DNA from: an uncultured Eubacteriales bacterium
GTDB lineage: Bacteria; Bacillota; Clostridia; Oscillospirales; Oscillospiraceae
Assembly (NCBI GenBank): GCA_900319695.1
Contig: ONPN01000006.1
Span: forward strand, 1-50,360
Direction of reading: 5' to 3'
Length of the DNA stretch: 50,360 nucleotides
Below the pieces are notes generated by a model, which saw only the letters and a program-made list of their open reading frames with translations, ran no database searches and had not been told where the DNA came from. Of this stretch, positions 25,823 through 34,153 are shown in pieces. Positions within the stretch are counted from its first letter, which is position 1. Each line of letters begins with the position of its first letter. The position numbers and the translations under genes are program-made.

Positions 25823-27184
25823 TCAGCAGTTGTAGTAGGAGATGTTGGAGAAATACTGCGCGGGATCAACCCGGCTGTCGCCGACATAGACCTCAAAGTG
25901 CAGGTGGGTACCGGTGGCGCGGCCTGTCGCGCCGACATAGCCGATGGTCTGTCCCTGAGACACGCTCTGTCCCTGAGACACAGCGAGGCCGGACATATGC
26001 GCGTAGACCGTGGAGGTGCCGCCGTGGTCGATGACGACATAGTTGCCGTAGGAGCCGTCGTAGGAGGCGGTGATCACCGTCCCCGCGGCCGCCGCCACAA
26101 CGGGCGCGCCGTCATTGCCGAAGCCGTCTATATCAATGCCGCTGTGATAGCGGGTTTCGCCGGTGAAGGGGTCTGAGCGGTTGCCGAAGCGGCTGGTCAC
26201 TCTGCTGCTGCACGGCAGCGGCCAGACAAAGCCGCTGGACTGGCTGACGGAGACAACATTGACGGATGCCTGCTGGGCGACCTGCTCGATCTGCTCCTGC
26301 GTGTAGACAAGCTCGCCCCCGTTTGAAAGCGCGTCCATGTTGGCCTGAATCATATCGGCCACCTGGGTCTGGGCCTGCTGGGACATCGCCTGCTGAGCGG
26401 CAGCCTCGGCAGCTTTGCGGGCGTTGTAGCTCGCGATGAGATAGGAGATGGTCTCGGCGGCGGCCTGCTCGGCAGCTTCCGCGGCTTCATACTCCCGGAT
26501 GGCCGCATCGATCTCGTCCTGCAGCTCATACAGCATAGCCGCGGCCATCTTGATATCGGACTGAAGTGCCGCCTGTTCGCCGCGCAGCTCCTCCTGTTTG
26601 CCCTCGTACACGGTCTTCTCTTCCTCGTACTGGGCCTTGATCTCCTCGGTCTCCTCGCGGGCGTTCTCGTAATCCCGCTGGAGCTGCTTGTCGCTCTCCA
26701 TGATCTCGCCCATGTCGTCCATGGCGGTCATGAGCTGCGAAAAGCTGTCGGAATTGAGGATCAGCGCGAGGATGTTGTAGCCCCCGCTCTCCTCCATGGC
26801 GCGCACGCGCGTGCGGTATTTGTCAAGCTGAACCTGCTCGCGGTCCTTGGCCGCGGCGACCTCCCGTCCCTTGTTGAGGATCAGGATCTCGTATTTGCTG
26901 ATCTCCTCGTCGATCAGCTTGATCTGTTCCAGGGCAAGGCGGTTCTGCTCCTCGAGAGCAACCACCTGGTCAAGCACATTGGCCTTCTGCTCCTGCAGGC
27001 TCTCGATACGCGCCTTGATCTCCTTGACCTGACCGCTCAGCTCCTCTTTTTTCGCCCGCAGCGCGTCAAGCTCGCTCAGCTCGTCCGCGTGGGCTATGAC
27101 TGGGATGACGCTTGTAATCAGGCTCAGCAGCATGAGAAGGGCCAGAATGATCGCGATAACGGATATTGCCTTTTTCCTTTTCAT
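25823..27184 (-). CDS. EnvC-like M23 peptidoglycan hydrolase (second paralogue)
   Basis: The 453-residue product has an N-terminal signal or anchor segment (about 7-31), a coiled coil (about 35-290) and an M23 domain with YHSGIDIDG and HLHFEVYVG, so all zinc ligands are present. It shares layout and many coiled-coil positions with the neighbour at 24442-25737, which indicates tandem duplication. GGGAG nine bases before the ATG at 27184 supports the start. It follows ftsX by 34 bases and is the likely first partner of FtsEX, cutting septal or lateral peptidoglycan outside the membrane when the transporter hydrolyses ATP. Confidence 0.93.
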   Translation of the reverse strand: MKRKKAISVIAIILALLMLLSLITSVIPVIAHADELSELDALRAKKEELSGQVKEIKARIESLQEQKANVLDQVVALEEQNRLALEQIKLIDEEISKYEILILNKGREVAAAKDREQVQLDKYRTRVRAMEESGGYNILALILNSDSFSQLMTAMDDMGEIMESDKQLQRDYENAREETEEIKAQYEEEKTVYEGKQEELRGEQAALQSDIKMAAAMLYELQDEIDAAIREYEAAEAAEQAAAETISYLIASYNARKAAEAAAQQAMSQQAQTQVADMIQANMDALSNGGELVYTQEQIEQVAQQASVNVVSVSQSSGFVWPLPCSSRVTSRFGNRSDPFTGETRYHSGIDIDGFGNDGAPVVAAAAGTVITASYDGSYGNYVVIDHGGTSTVYAHMSGLAVSQGQSVSQGQTIGYVGATGRATGTHLHFEVYVGDSRVDPAQYFSNISYYNC

Positions 27185-27218
27185 AAAGATTTGCTCCCAT
27201 GGCGGACGCCGCCGTCAG

Positions 27219-28097
27219 TTAAACCTTCAGATAGTTCTTGATCGCGTTCACGCCGCCGAAGGCGCCGACCAGGACGCCGACGGCCATGTAGACCGCGAAG
27301 ACCTCCAGCGCGACGTTCCGGAACGGGATCACGTTGAGGAAGGTCCCGGTGATCGTGCCGACCACCCGGCCGGTGACGACGTTATACAGGCCCCACTCCG
27401 CGAGGAAGGCAAGGCCCCCGCCCATCATGCCGAGCACCAGGCCCTCCACCACGAAGGGCAGACGGATAAAGCCGTTGGTCGCGCCGACCATTTTCATGAT
27501 GGCGATCTCCTCACGCCGCCCGAAGGTGGCGAGCTTGATGGTGTTGGACATGATGAAGAAGGACACGAACACCAGCATCACAATGAGCACCAGCGACACG
27601 ACGGTCACGACGTTGCGGATGGTGACAAAACTCTGCGCGTAGTCGAGATGGGCGTTGACCTTCGCCACGCCCGGGATCGCCTCGAGCTCCAGCTTGGTTT
27701 GGGACATGTAGGCAATATCGCTCAGATGGACGATGTAGCGGTGGCGGAACACGTCCGAGTCGATGCCCTCCATGAGAGAGGAGTCGTACTTGCTCATAAA
27801 GCTGTCCATGGCCTCGTCACGGGATACGAACTGCGCCGAGGACACGTTTGCCACGCTCTCGATATACGGCTGCAGATCGCGCGCCGCGGCCTCATCGGCG
27901 ACGGTCTCGTCGACGAAGACGACGACCTCGTTCTGGTCCTCGAGGTCCTTGATCAGCGCGTCGATGTTGAGAGACAGGAGGGAGACGCTGCCCATGATGA
28001 TGAGGCAGGCGACGATGATGGTGACGGTCGCGAAGGACATGAAGCCGTGCGTCGTGATGCTGCGGAAGCCCTCGCGGATGAGATAACCCAGTCTCAT
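27219..28097 (-). CDS. ftsX: Cell division protein FtsX
   Basis: The 292-residue protein has a cytoplasmic N-terminus (LGYLIREGFRSITTHG), a first membrane segment, an external loop of about 110 residues and three further membrane segments (from about residue 165), which is the FtsX fold. The external loop (DLEDQNEVVVFVDETVADEA onward) would hold the coiled coil of the M23 hydrolases. Its start overlaps the ftsE stop by four bases (ATGA). With FtsE it forms an ABC-type mechanotransducer that does not transport a substrate. Confidence 0.96.
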   Translation of the reverse strand: MRLGYLIREGFRSITTHGFMSFATVTIIVACLIIMGSVSLLSLNIDALIKDLEDQNEVVVFVDETVADEAAARDLQPYIESVANVSSAQFVSRDEAMDSFMSKYDSSLMEGIDSDVFRHRYIVHLSDIAYMSQTKLELEAIPGVAKVNAHLDYAQSFVTIRNVVTVVSLVLIVMLVFVSFFIMSNTIKLATFGRREEIAIMKMVGATNGFIRLPFVVEGLVLGMMGGGLAFLAEWGLYNVVTGRVVGTITGTFLNVIPFRNVALEVFAVYMAVGVLVGAFGGVNAIKNYLKV

Positions 28098-28780
28098 ATG
28101 CCGTAGTACCCCCCTTCGCTGCTGTCGCCGGTCTTCTCACCGCTGTCGATGGTGATGACGCGCTTGGAGAAGGCGTTGACCAGCTCCTTCTCGTGGGTGA
28201 CGACCACGACCGTGGTCCCCATCTCATTGATCTTTTCCAGCAAAAGCATGAGCTCCAGGGAGCGAACGGGGTCGAGGTTGCCGGTAGGCTCGTCCGCTAC
28301 GATCATGCGCGGGCTGTTGACCAGCGCCCTTGCGATGCCGACACGCTGCTGTTCGCCGCCGGAGAGCTCGCCCGGCATGCGCTTTTCGCGGCCGCCGAGA
28401 CCGACAAGCTCCAATATGTAGGGCACGCGCTCCTTGATTTCCCGGTTGGGCGCGCCAACGACGCGCATGGCGAAGGCCACGTTGTCGTAGACGTTCATAT
28501 TCTCGATCAGGCGGTAGTCCTGGAATACCACGCCCAGCGTTCTGCGCATCTTGGGCAGCTTCCGGCGCTTGATGGTGCTCATGTCGAAATCGTTGACGAT
28601 GACCTTGCCGGAGGTGGGTCTCACCTCGCCGGTGATGAGCTTCATGAGCGTTGTTTTGCCGGAGCCGGAGGGGCCGACCAGAAACACAAACTCCCCGTCC
28701 TCGATGGTAAGGCTCACATTGTCGAGCGCGACGGTGTTGCTGCTCTCGTACACCTTACGCACATTCTGCATTAAAACCAT
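28094..28780 (-). CDS. ftsE: Cell division ATP-binding protein FtsE
   Basis: The 228-residue ATPase has Walker A GPSGSGKTT, signature LSGGEQQRVGIARAL, Walker B MIVADEPTGNLD and the switch histidine VVVTHEKE. The start MVLMQNVRKVYESSNTVALD is preceded by GGAGG with seven bases spacing. It partners FtsX, whose gene overlaps by four bases. A CdaR-like regulator gene lies 36 bases upstream and may share the transcript. Confidence 0.97.
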   Translation of the reverse strand: MVLMQNVRKVYESSNTVALDNVSLTIEDGEFVFLVGPSGSGKTTLMKLITGEVRPTSGKVIVNDFDMSTIKRRKLPKMRRTLGVVFQDYRLIENMNVYDNVAFAMRVVGAPNREIKERVPYILELVGLGGREKRMPGELSGGEQQRVGIARALVNSPRMIVADEPTGNLDPVRSLELMLLLEKINEMGTTVVVVTHEKELVNAFSKRVITIDSGEKTGDSSEGGYYGI

Positions 28781-28816
28781 GAATAATCCTCCAAATCGGG
28801 CGAATAAGAAGAGTTC

Positions 28817-29908
28817 TCAGTACTTGGCGCCCAGAGAGTCGAGATACTGCTTGACCATCATGGCCACCTTGAAGACGATGGCGTGGTCAAATTCCCTGAG
28901 GTCGAGCCCGGTCATCTTCTTGATCTTCTCCAGGCGGTAAACCAGGGTGTTGCGGTGGACATAGAGCTTTCTCGAGGTCTCGGAGACGTTGAGGTTGTTC
29001 TCGAAGAAGCGGTTGATGGTCTCGAGCGTGTCCTCATCCAGGGTCTCGATGGGGTTTTTCTTGAAGACCTCGTTGAGGAACATCTCACACAGGGTCGTCG
29101 GCAGTTGGTAGATGATGCGGCCGAGGCCCAGGCTCTCGTAGTTGATGATGGTCTTGTCGCTTTCAAAGACGCGGCCGACCTCGATGGCGACCTGCGCCTC
29201 CTTGTACTTGTCGGCCAGCTCCCGCAGGTGTCTTGCGTTGGTGCTCACGCCGATGACGGACTTGATGCCGAGCTCCTCCATGAGCGTGGTCTCAATGCTG
29301 CGCGCGACCTTGAGGACCTCCTCCGGGCAATAGGCGCTCGGCAGGGACTTGACGAGCACGATGTCCGTCTCATTGATGTTGAGCACGAAATCCTTCTGCC
29401 GGTCGGGGAAGAGGCGCTGGATGGCCTCCACCGCGGCGACGTCGGGGTTCTCCATCTGGCGCACCAGCAGGACGCAGCGCGGCTCGTCAGTGACGAAGTG
29501 CAGCTCCTTGGCGCGCACATACACATCCCCCGGCAGGATGTTGTCGGAGATGATGTTTTTGATAAAGGCAGCCTTGTTGTGCTTTTCCTCGTAGTTGTTC
29601 TTGGCCTCGTTGAAGGCGACGGCGGAGATGGCGCAGATGGTGCGGCTCAGCGCGTCGGTGCCCTCGGCGAAGGCGGCGTAGTCAAACTTTGCGCCGGGCG
29701 AATAGAGGGCGTAGTAGGTCCTTGTCCCGGTGGAGACGGGTCTCTCGCTCCCGTCAAACTCATACAGGTGAAAATCGTCCAGTCTCGATCCGATCATGGC
29801 AAGCTCGCTGCTGGCCACGACGAAGCCCTGCTCGTCCACGACGCCGATGGTTCTGTCCACCGCGTCCTTCATCTGAATGATCACATTCTGAAATATTCTG
29901 CTGGACAT
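28817..29908 (-). CDS. CdaR/PucR-type transcriptional regulator
   Basis: The 363-residue protein has an N-terminal sensor-like region (about 1-140, containing GVVDEQGFVVASSELAMIGS), a central GGDEF-like CdaR domain (about 160-280) and a C-terminal PucR helix-turn-helix (YVHRNTLVYRLEKIKKMTGL). Family members respond to small molecules such as sugar diacids or purine metabolites. Its own promoter is at 30093-30121 and GGGAGAGAG precedes the ATG. The ftsE gene follows after 36 bases without a terminator, so it may head the ftsEX operon. The effector is unknown. Confidence 0.88.
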   Translation of the reverse strand: MSSRIFQNVIIQMKDAVDRTIGVVDEQGFVVASSELAMIGSRLDDFHLYEFDGSERPVSTGTRTYYALYSPGAKFDYAAFAEGTDALSRTICAISAVAFNEAKNNYEEKHNKAAFIKNIISDNILPGDVYVRAKELHFVTDEPRCVLLVRQMENPDVAAVEAIQRLFPDRQKDFVLNINETDIVLVKSLPSAYCPEEVLKVARSIETTLMEELGIKSVIGVSTNARHLRELADKYKEAQVAIEVGRVFESDKTIINYESLGLGRIIYQLPTTLCEMFLNEVFKKNPIETLDEDTLETINRFFENNLNVSETSRKLYVHRNTLVYRLEKIKKMTGLDLREFDHAIVFKVAMMVKQYLDSLGAKY

Positions 29909-30092
29909 GCGTTCTCTCTCCCATTCTCACGCAGCCTGCGCGCGTCCTTCTCCCCGGACGCGCGGGAGACCGCCCTCTCCGGCGGTCTGCGGGGTCTCAT
30001 CCCCCGCTCTGCTTTATCTCGATACGGCTCTTTGAGCAAATTGTTGAAGCCCTTTTGCCCTCATACCGTACCCGCTCCAAGTGTCGACTACC

Positions 30093-30121
30093 ATAATAGC
30101 GCTTTTTTATGTAATTATCAA
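30093..30121 (-). promoter_or_regulatory. Sigma-A type promoter upstream of the CdaR-like gene
   Basis: TTGATA (30116-30121) and TATTAT (30093-30098) are separated by 17 bases on the minus strand in an AT-rich stretch. The start codon lies about 185 bases downstream, leaving a long leader in which I see no clear structure. Confidence 0.6.
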
Positions 30122-30208
30122 TAGAAACAATACGGTTTTTTTGTGAATTTTTTTTGCTTTGTGTCGCTAACGCTCAAAAAGTCTCCGACAAAGCCCGTGT
30201 TTTTTCGA

Positions 30209-30931
30209 CTATTTGCCGATGGTAAAGTCTCTCAACACCTTGCACAAATCGTTTTTCTCCAGTTCCCGGAAGCCGCCGGGCCCAAGCGCCTCGCCCAGTT
30301 CCAGCGCCCCGACCGAGAGACGGCGCAGGCTCACGACCGGTTTTCCCCGGGAGGCGAGCATACGCTTGACCTGGTGATACTTTCCCTCCATGACGGTCAC
30401 ATAGCAGATATTCGTACCTGTGATCTCGAGTCTCGCGGGCAGGCACTTCGTCCCGTCGCCGAGGGTCAGCCCCTCCGCGAAGGCTTTGACGTCCGCCTCA
30501 TCCGGCACACCCTCGACCTCGGCCTGGTAGCGCTTTTCGACGCCGGACTTTGGGGAGATGACCCTGTGGGCAAAGTCCCCGTCGTTTGTGAGGATCAGCA
30601 GCCCGCTCGTGTCTTTGTCGAGCCGTCCCACCGGGAAGAGACCCAGGCGCTTGAGCTCGGGCGGCAGCAGGTCGAGGACGGTCTTCTGCTTTCTGTCCTC
30701 CGTGACGCTCAAAACCCCTGCGGGCTTGTCCATCATAAAATAGCGAAAGCGCCGGTAGGTCAAAAGCTCCCCGTCCAGGCGAATTTCACTGCCCTCCGGG
30801 TCGACGCGCCGTTCCGGCTCGGTCACGACGGCGCCGTCGACGCTGACGCGCCCCCGGCGTATGATCTGCCTGAGCTCGCTTCTTGACGCCGCGCCGAGCT
30901 CCGAGAGCAGTCTGTCCAGTCTCATCGACAT
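30209..30931 (-). CDS. rsuA: RsuA-family 16S rRNA pseudouridine synthase
   Basis: The 240-residue enzyme has an N-terminal S4 RNA-binding domain (MRLDRLLSELGAASRSELRQ) and the catalytic GRLDKDTSGLLIL motif with its aspartate near residue 103. The closing MEGKYHQVKRMLASRGKPV is typical of the RsuA/RluB group. Length fits RsuA (about 230-245), so uridine 516-type modification of 16S rRNA is the likeliest role, but other RluB/E targets cannot be excluded. GGGGA precedes the ATG at 30931. Confidence 0.88.
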   Translation of the reverse strand: MSMRLDRLLSELGAASRSELRQIIRRGRVSVDGAVVTEPERRVDPEGSEIRLDGELLTYRRFRYFMMDKPAGVLSVTEDRKQKTVLDLLPPELKRLGLFPVGRLDKDTSGLLILTNDGDFAHRVISPKSGVEKRYQAEVEGVPDEADVKAFAEGLTLGDGTKCLPARLEITGTNICYVTVMEGKYHQVKRMLASRGKPVVSLRRLSVGALELGEALGPGGFRELEKNDLCKVLRDFTIGK

Positions 30932-31051
30932 GATAATCCCCTTTCAGCGGTCATAGCCCCGTCCGGGGCGGAATAGCATAGTCAGCGGAAGCGGCAGAGC
31001 GCCGCATATAAAGCCGCGTCACTTGAGCGGCGCGGCGGAAGGGAGCAGACT

Positions 31052-31561
31052 ATGGCACAGAAAACCCGAAAATCCACTTTTAAGAAGCTGCTGACGCTCC
31101 TCCTGATCGGCGGCATCCTTCTGCTGCTGTTCGGGACGGCGCGCAGCGTGTTTAAGCGGGACGACGCCCCGGATCTCAACACCACCGAGGGCCGCGCGGC
31201 GTATCTGAAAACCCTCGGCTGGGAGGTCGACCCCGAGACGGAGAGCTTCCGTACGGTGGTGGTGCCGAAGAAGCTCGACGGCATTATGGCCCAGTACAAC
31301 AAGCTACAGCTCAAGCAGGGCTATGATCTCAATTCACACCTCGGCGAGAGCTGCCGCCAGTACTGCTACGACATCACGAATTACCCCGGCGGGCAGGGCA
31401 AGGTCGTCGTCTCGCTCTACCTCCAGAACGGGCAGATCATCGCCGGGGACGTCCACTCCACCGCGGTCAACGGCTTCATGCACGGCCTGAGCCGCAGCGA
31501 AGCGGACGCAAGTCCAAAGCCCCTGGCGACGCCGACGCCGGGAGCGCAGAAAGTCGAATAG
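31052..31561 (+). CDS. DUF4830-type membrane-anchored protein
   Basis: The 169-residue protein has a basic N-terminus, one membrane segment (about 12-27) and an extracytoplasmic domain with LKTLGWEVDPETESFRTVVV and YDLNSHLGESCRQYCYDITN, matching the DUF4830 family. A Pro/Thr-rich tail ends the protein. DUF4830 proteins are frequent in Clostridia and of unknown function. GGGAG six bases before the ATG supports the start. It is transcribed divergently from rsuA and ends at the convergent terminator at 31575-31606. Confidence 0.82.
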   Translation: MAQKTRKSTFKKLLTLLLIGGILLLLFGTARSVFKRDDAPDLNTTEGRAAYLKTLGWEVDPETESFRTVVVPKKLDGIMAQYNKLQLKQGYDLNSHLGESCRQYCYDITNYPGGQGKVVVSLYLQNGQIIAGDVHSTAVNGFMHGLSRSEADASPKPLATPTPGAQKVE

Positions 31562-31574
31562 TGTCATAGTGTCG

Positions 31575-31606
31575 AAGAATCCACGGAATGCCTTCCGTGG
31601 ATTCTT
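31575..31606. terminator. Bidirectional terminator between DUF4830 gene and asnA
   Basis: Perfect 14-base arms (AAGAATCCACGGAA and TTCCGTGGATTCTT) with a four-base loop end in T-runs on both strands. It sits between two convergent genes. Confidence 0.9.
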
Positions 31607-31610
31607 TCAA

Positions 31611-32624
31611 TCAAAGCAGCATGACCCCGGCTTCCTCGCAGATGCGCTGGGTCTCATTGTCCCAGATGGAGGCCTGCACCTCGCCGATGTGGGCCTTGCC
31701 GAGCAGGAGCATGGACAGTCTCGACTGGCCGATGCCGCCGCCGATGGTGAGGGGCAGCTCGCCCGCGAGCAGGGCCTTGTGGTACGGGAGCTTCCGTCTC
31801 TCGTCGCAGCCCGCGAGGGTGAGCTGGCGGTCCATCGACGCGGGGTCGACGCGGATGCCCATGGAGGACAGCTCCATCGCGCACTCGAGCAGATCGTCCC
31901 AGACCATGATGTCGCCGTTTAAGTCCCAGTCGTCGTAGTCGGGGGCGCGCCCGTCGTGCTTCTGTCCGGACTTGAGCGTCTTGCCGATGCCCATGATGAA
32001 CACGGTTTTGTGCTCCTTGACATAGGCGTTTTCGCGCTGCTTGGGGGTCAGGTCGGGATACATGTCCTCAAGCTGCTGGGTGGTGACGAAGCACACGCGC
32101 TTTTCGAGCTTCGGCAGCCCCGCGAGCTGGGGATAAATCGCCTGCATGGTGCTCTGCGTGTCGCAGATGGCGGAGACGATGTCCATGACCGTGGACTTGA
32201 GATAGTCGATATTGCGGTTTTCCGGCAGAATGACCTTCTCCCAGTCCCACTGGTCGACGTAGACGGAGTGGAGGTTGTCCAGCTCGTCCTCGTCGCGGCG
32301 GATGGCGTTCATGTCGGTATAGATGCCCTTGCCCGGCCAGAAGCTGTAGCGCTTGAGGGCCATACGCTTCCACTTGGCGAGGGACTGTACGACCTCTGCC
32401 TTCGCGTCGGCGTGGAGGATGTCGAAGGAGACGGGCCGCTCGTAGCCGTTGAGGTTGTCGTTGAGGCCGGAGTTCTCGTCGACGAACAGCGGGGCCGATA
32501 CGCGGTAGAGGTCGAGCCTCGCGCCGAGGTTGTCGGCGAAGATGCGCTTCAAAAGGCTGATGGCCTTCTGGGTGTCATAGATGGACAGCAGGCTCTGATA
32601 GCCCTCGGGAATGAATGTTTTCAT
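31611..32624 (-). CDS. asnA: Aspartate-ammonia ligase
   Basis: AsnA makes asparagine from aspartate, ammonia and ATP. The 337-residue product is close to the usual length of about 330 and is conserved throughout, for example VSAPLFVDENSGLNDNLNGY, DQWDWEK, and the C-terminal GGGIGQSRLSMLLLGKAHIG that closes the class II synthetase-like active site. GGAGG ten bases before the ATG at 32624 fixes the start; the frame further upstream overlaps the gap to DUF4364. It follows the DUF4364 gene by 44 bases and shares its promoter. Confidence 0.96.
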   Translation of the reverse strand: MKTFIPEGYQSLLSIYDTQKAISLLKRIFADNLGARLDLYRVSAPLFVDENSGLNDNLNGYERPVSFDILHADAKAEVVQSLAKWKRMALKRYSFWPGKGIYTDMNAIRRDEDELDNLHSVYVDQWDWEKVILPENRNIDYLKSTVMDIVSAICDTQSTMQAIYPQLAGLPKLEKRVCFVTTQQLEDMYPDLTPKQRENAYVKEHKTVFIMGIGKTLKSGQKHDGRAPDYDDWDLNGDIMVWDDLLECAMELSSMGIRVDPASMDRQLTLAGCDERRKLPYHKALLAGELPLTIGGGIGQSRLSMLLLGKAHIGEVQASIWDNETQRICEEAGVMLL

Positions 32625-32668
32625 TTGTATATCGCCTCCAATGGGTTTGGCCGGAACCGTGGCGGGCA

Positions 32669-33187
32669 CTATTCGCTCAGCATTTCGACAAAGCGCTGAT
32701 AGTAGCTCTCCGCGCCCCGGCGGAAGTTTTTCTCGATGGTCCTGGCCTGCTCCTCCCCGCCGCAGAGAAGGCGCAGGCGGATGATTTCGCCCTCCCCGTC
32801 GCTCATGGCGAGGGTGACGAAGCAGCCGTCCTTTTCCGTCTCGTGCTCGGCGGTGATCATGGCGAGGCGCTGAAGTCTGATGCGCTCCGGCTCCAGCAGC
32901 TTGACGGCCTTGTTTCTCACCGAGTACGGGATGCTCGTCTCCACGAGGTCGACGTTCTTCGCGCCCTTCTCGGTGATGGCGAGGCCCTCCTCGCTCTCGG
33001 CGATGAGGCCGCTGTCGATGAGCTCGGCCAGGCAGTCGGAGTAATCGAAGTAGCCCACGCCGTCGTCACACTGGCGGCAGAGATCGCCCAGGGTGCTGGG
33101 CTCCACCGTGCCGGGCAGGCGGCGCAGGATGAAGAGGATCAGGATCTTGATGTCCAGCTTTTCGTGTATAAATCCAAAGTGGTCCAT
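32669..33187 (-). CDS. DUF4364 family protein
   Basis: The 172-residue protein (MDHFGFIHEKLDIKILILFI, then FDYSDCLAELIDSGLIAESE) has a winged-helix N-terminal half like a PadR or MarR regulator and a C-terminal alpha/beta half, as in DUF4364. The family is widespread in Clostridia and is probably regulatory. GGGGAGGG precedes the ATG. A near-consensus promoter is at 33220-33248, and asnA lies downstream in the same transcript. Confidence 0.88.
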   Translation of the reverse strand: MDHFGFIHEKLDIKILILFILRRLPGTVEPSTLGDLCRQCDDGVGYFDYSDCLAELIDSGLIAESEEGLAITEKGAKNVDLVETSIPYSVRNKAVKLLEPERIRLQRLAMITAEHETEKDGCFVTLAMSDGEGEIIRLRLLCGGEEQARTIEKNFRRGAESYYQRFVEMLSE

Positions 33188-33219
33188 GAAAGCGCCCTCC
33201 CCTGTAAAATAACTATTAT

Positions 33220-33248
33220 ATTATACATGTGCCGCACCGTCATTTCAA
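33220..33248 (-). promoter_or_regulatory. Sigma-A type promoter of DUF4364-asnA
   Basis: TTGAAA (33243-33248) and TATAAT (33220-33225) are 17 bases apart on the minus strand. The -35 box is part of CTTGAAATGACG, a string also present at the nrdR promoter. Confidence 0.8.
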
Positions 33249-33316
33249 GACTTTTTTGGCACGTCTCCCCCGCCGCCGCATAGACTGTAGTGAGTTTCAT
33301 GACAGGAGGTATCTGT

Positions 33317-34105
33317 ATGGCCGACAGAGTTACGGCCGGGCCGGTGGAGAGCCCGGCGTCCATTCGGGAGGCTGTCTGCGTCAATACGCGAAAGATCTTC
33401 GACAGCTGCCGCGACAAGGACTGCGTGGACGATCTGCGCGTCTATCCCACCGAGACTTCCCAGACCTACATAGAAAACGCGCTGAGCATACGCCCCAAGA
33501 GCGCCCAGCTTCTGAGCGTGGACGTCAGCGTCGAGCCGGTGAGCTTCAACCGCGGCTACTACACCGTGGACTGCACCTATTTCTACAGCGTGACCGGTGA
33601 GACCTTCCCCGCGGGCGAGACAGTGACGGGCCTGTGCGTGTTCGACAAGCGCGTCATGCTCTTCGGAAGCGTCGGGAGCGTGCGCACCTTCACATCCGAC
33701 GGCACAGCCGGGGACGAGGCAGCCGACCTCCCCATCGCGGTGGTCAGCGCGGTCGACCCCATCTGTCTGCACTGCCGCCTCAGCGACGCGGAGACCGTGG
33801 TTCCCACCGAGCTTGAGCACCGCAGCATCCCCGAGCACATCCGCTCCGTCTTCTCCGAGCGTCTGATCTTTGCCGACACGCCGCGCCGCTGGTTTGCGAC
33901 TATCGGCCAGTTCAGCATCATCCGTCTGGAGCGGGACACCCAGCTCGTCGTCCCGGCCTACGACTACTGCATGCCGGAGAAGGAGTGCCCCGGCACCATC
34001 ACCGACGATCCCTGCACCCTCTTCAGCCGCATCCACTTCCCCGTCGAGGAGTTCTTCCCGCCCGACAGCATCAGCGAAAGCGACGACTACAGAAGTCTCA
34101 AATGA
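33317..34105 (+). CDS. Conserved hypothetical protein of Clostridia
   Basis: The 262-residue protein starts MADRVTAGPVESPASIREAV with GGAGGT six bases upstream. It has no signal peptide or membrane segment. It is rich in beta-strand-like stretches, with conserved-looking SVDVSVEPVSFNRGYYTVDC and SVTGETFPAG repeats, and several Cys residues (CRDKDCVDD and CLHC). A name from a known family cannot be given. Spore-coat assembly proteins have similar composition, but that is only a possibility. It ends at a strong terminator at 34108-34131. Confidence 0.7.
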   Translation: MADRVTAGPVESPASIREAVCVNTRKIFDSCRDKDCVDDLRVYPTETSQTYIENALSIRPKSAQLLSVDVSVEPVSFNRGYYTVDCTYFYSVTGETFPAGETVTGLCVFDKRVMLFGSVGSVRTFTSDGTAGDEAADLPIAVVSAVDPICLHCRLSDAETVVPTELEHRSIPEHIRSVFSERLIFADTPRRWFATIGQFSIIRLERDTQLVVPAYDYCMPEKECPGTITDDPCTLFSRIHFPVEEFFPPDSISESDDYRSLK

Positions 34106-34107
34106 GC

Positions 34108-34131
34108 AAAGCCGCCCGGTTGGGCGGCTTT
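34108..34131. terminator. Bidirectional terminator
   Basis: AAAGCCGCCC and GGGCGGCTTT form a perfect stem with a GGTT loop and T-runs on both sides, between the hypothetical gene (plus) and the beta-helix gene (minus). Confidence 0.9.
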
Positions 34132-34153
34132 TGTTATGTAAACAATTTTACGT

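Noticed and set aside
28883-30124. 413-codon plus-strand frame antisense to the CdaR-like gene
   Set aside because: Shadow frame with low-complexity Val/Leu/Asp composition; the minus-strand product has clear PucR helix-turn-helix motifs.
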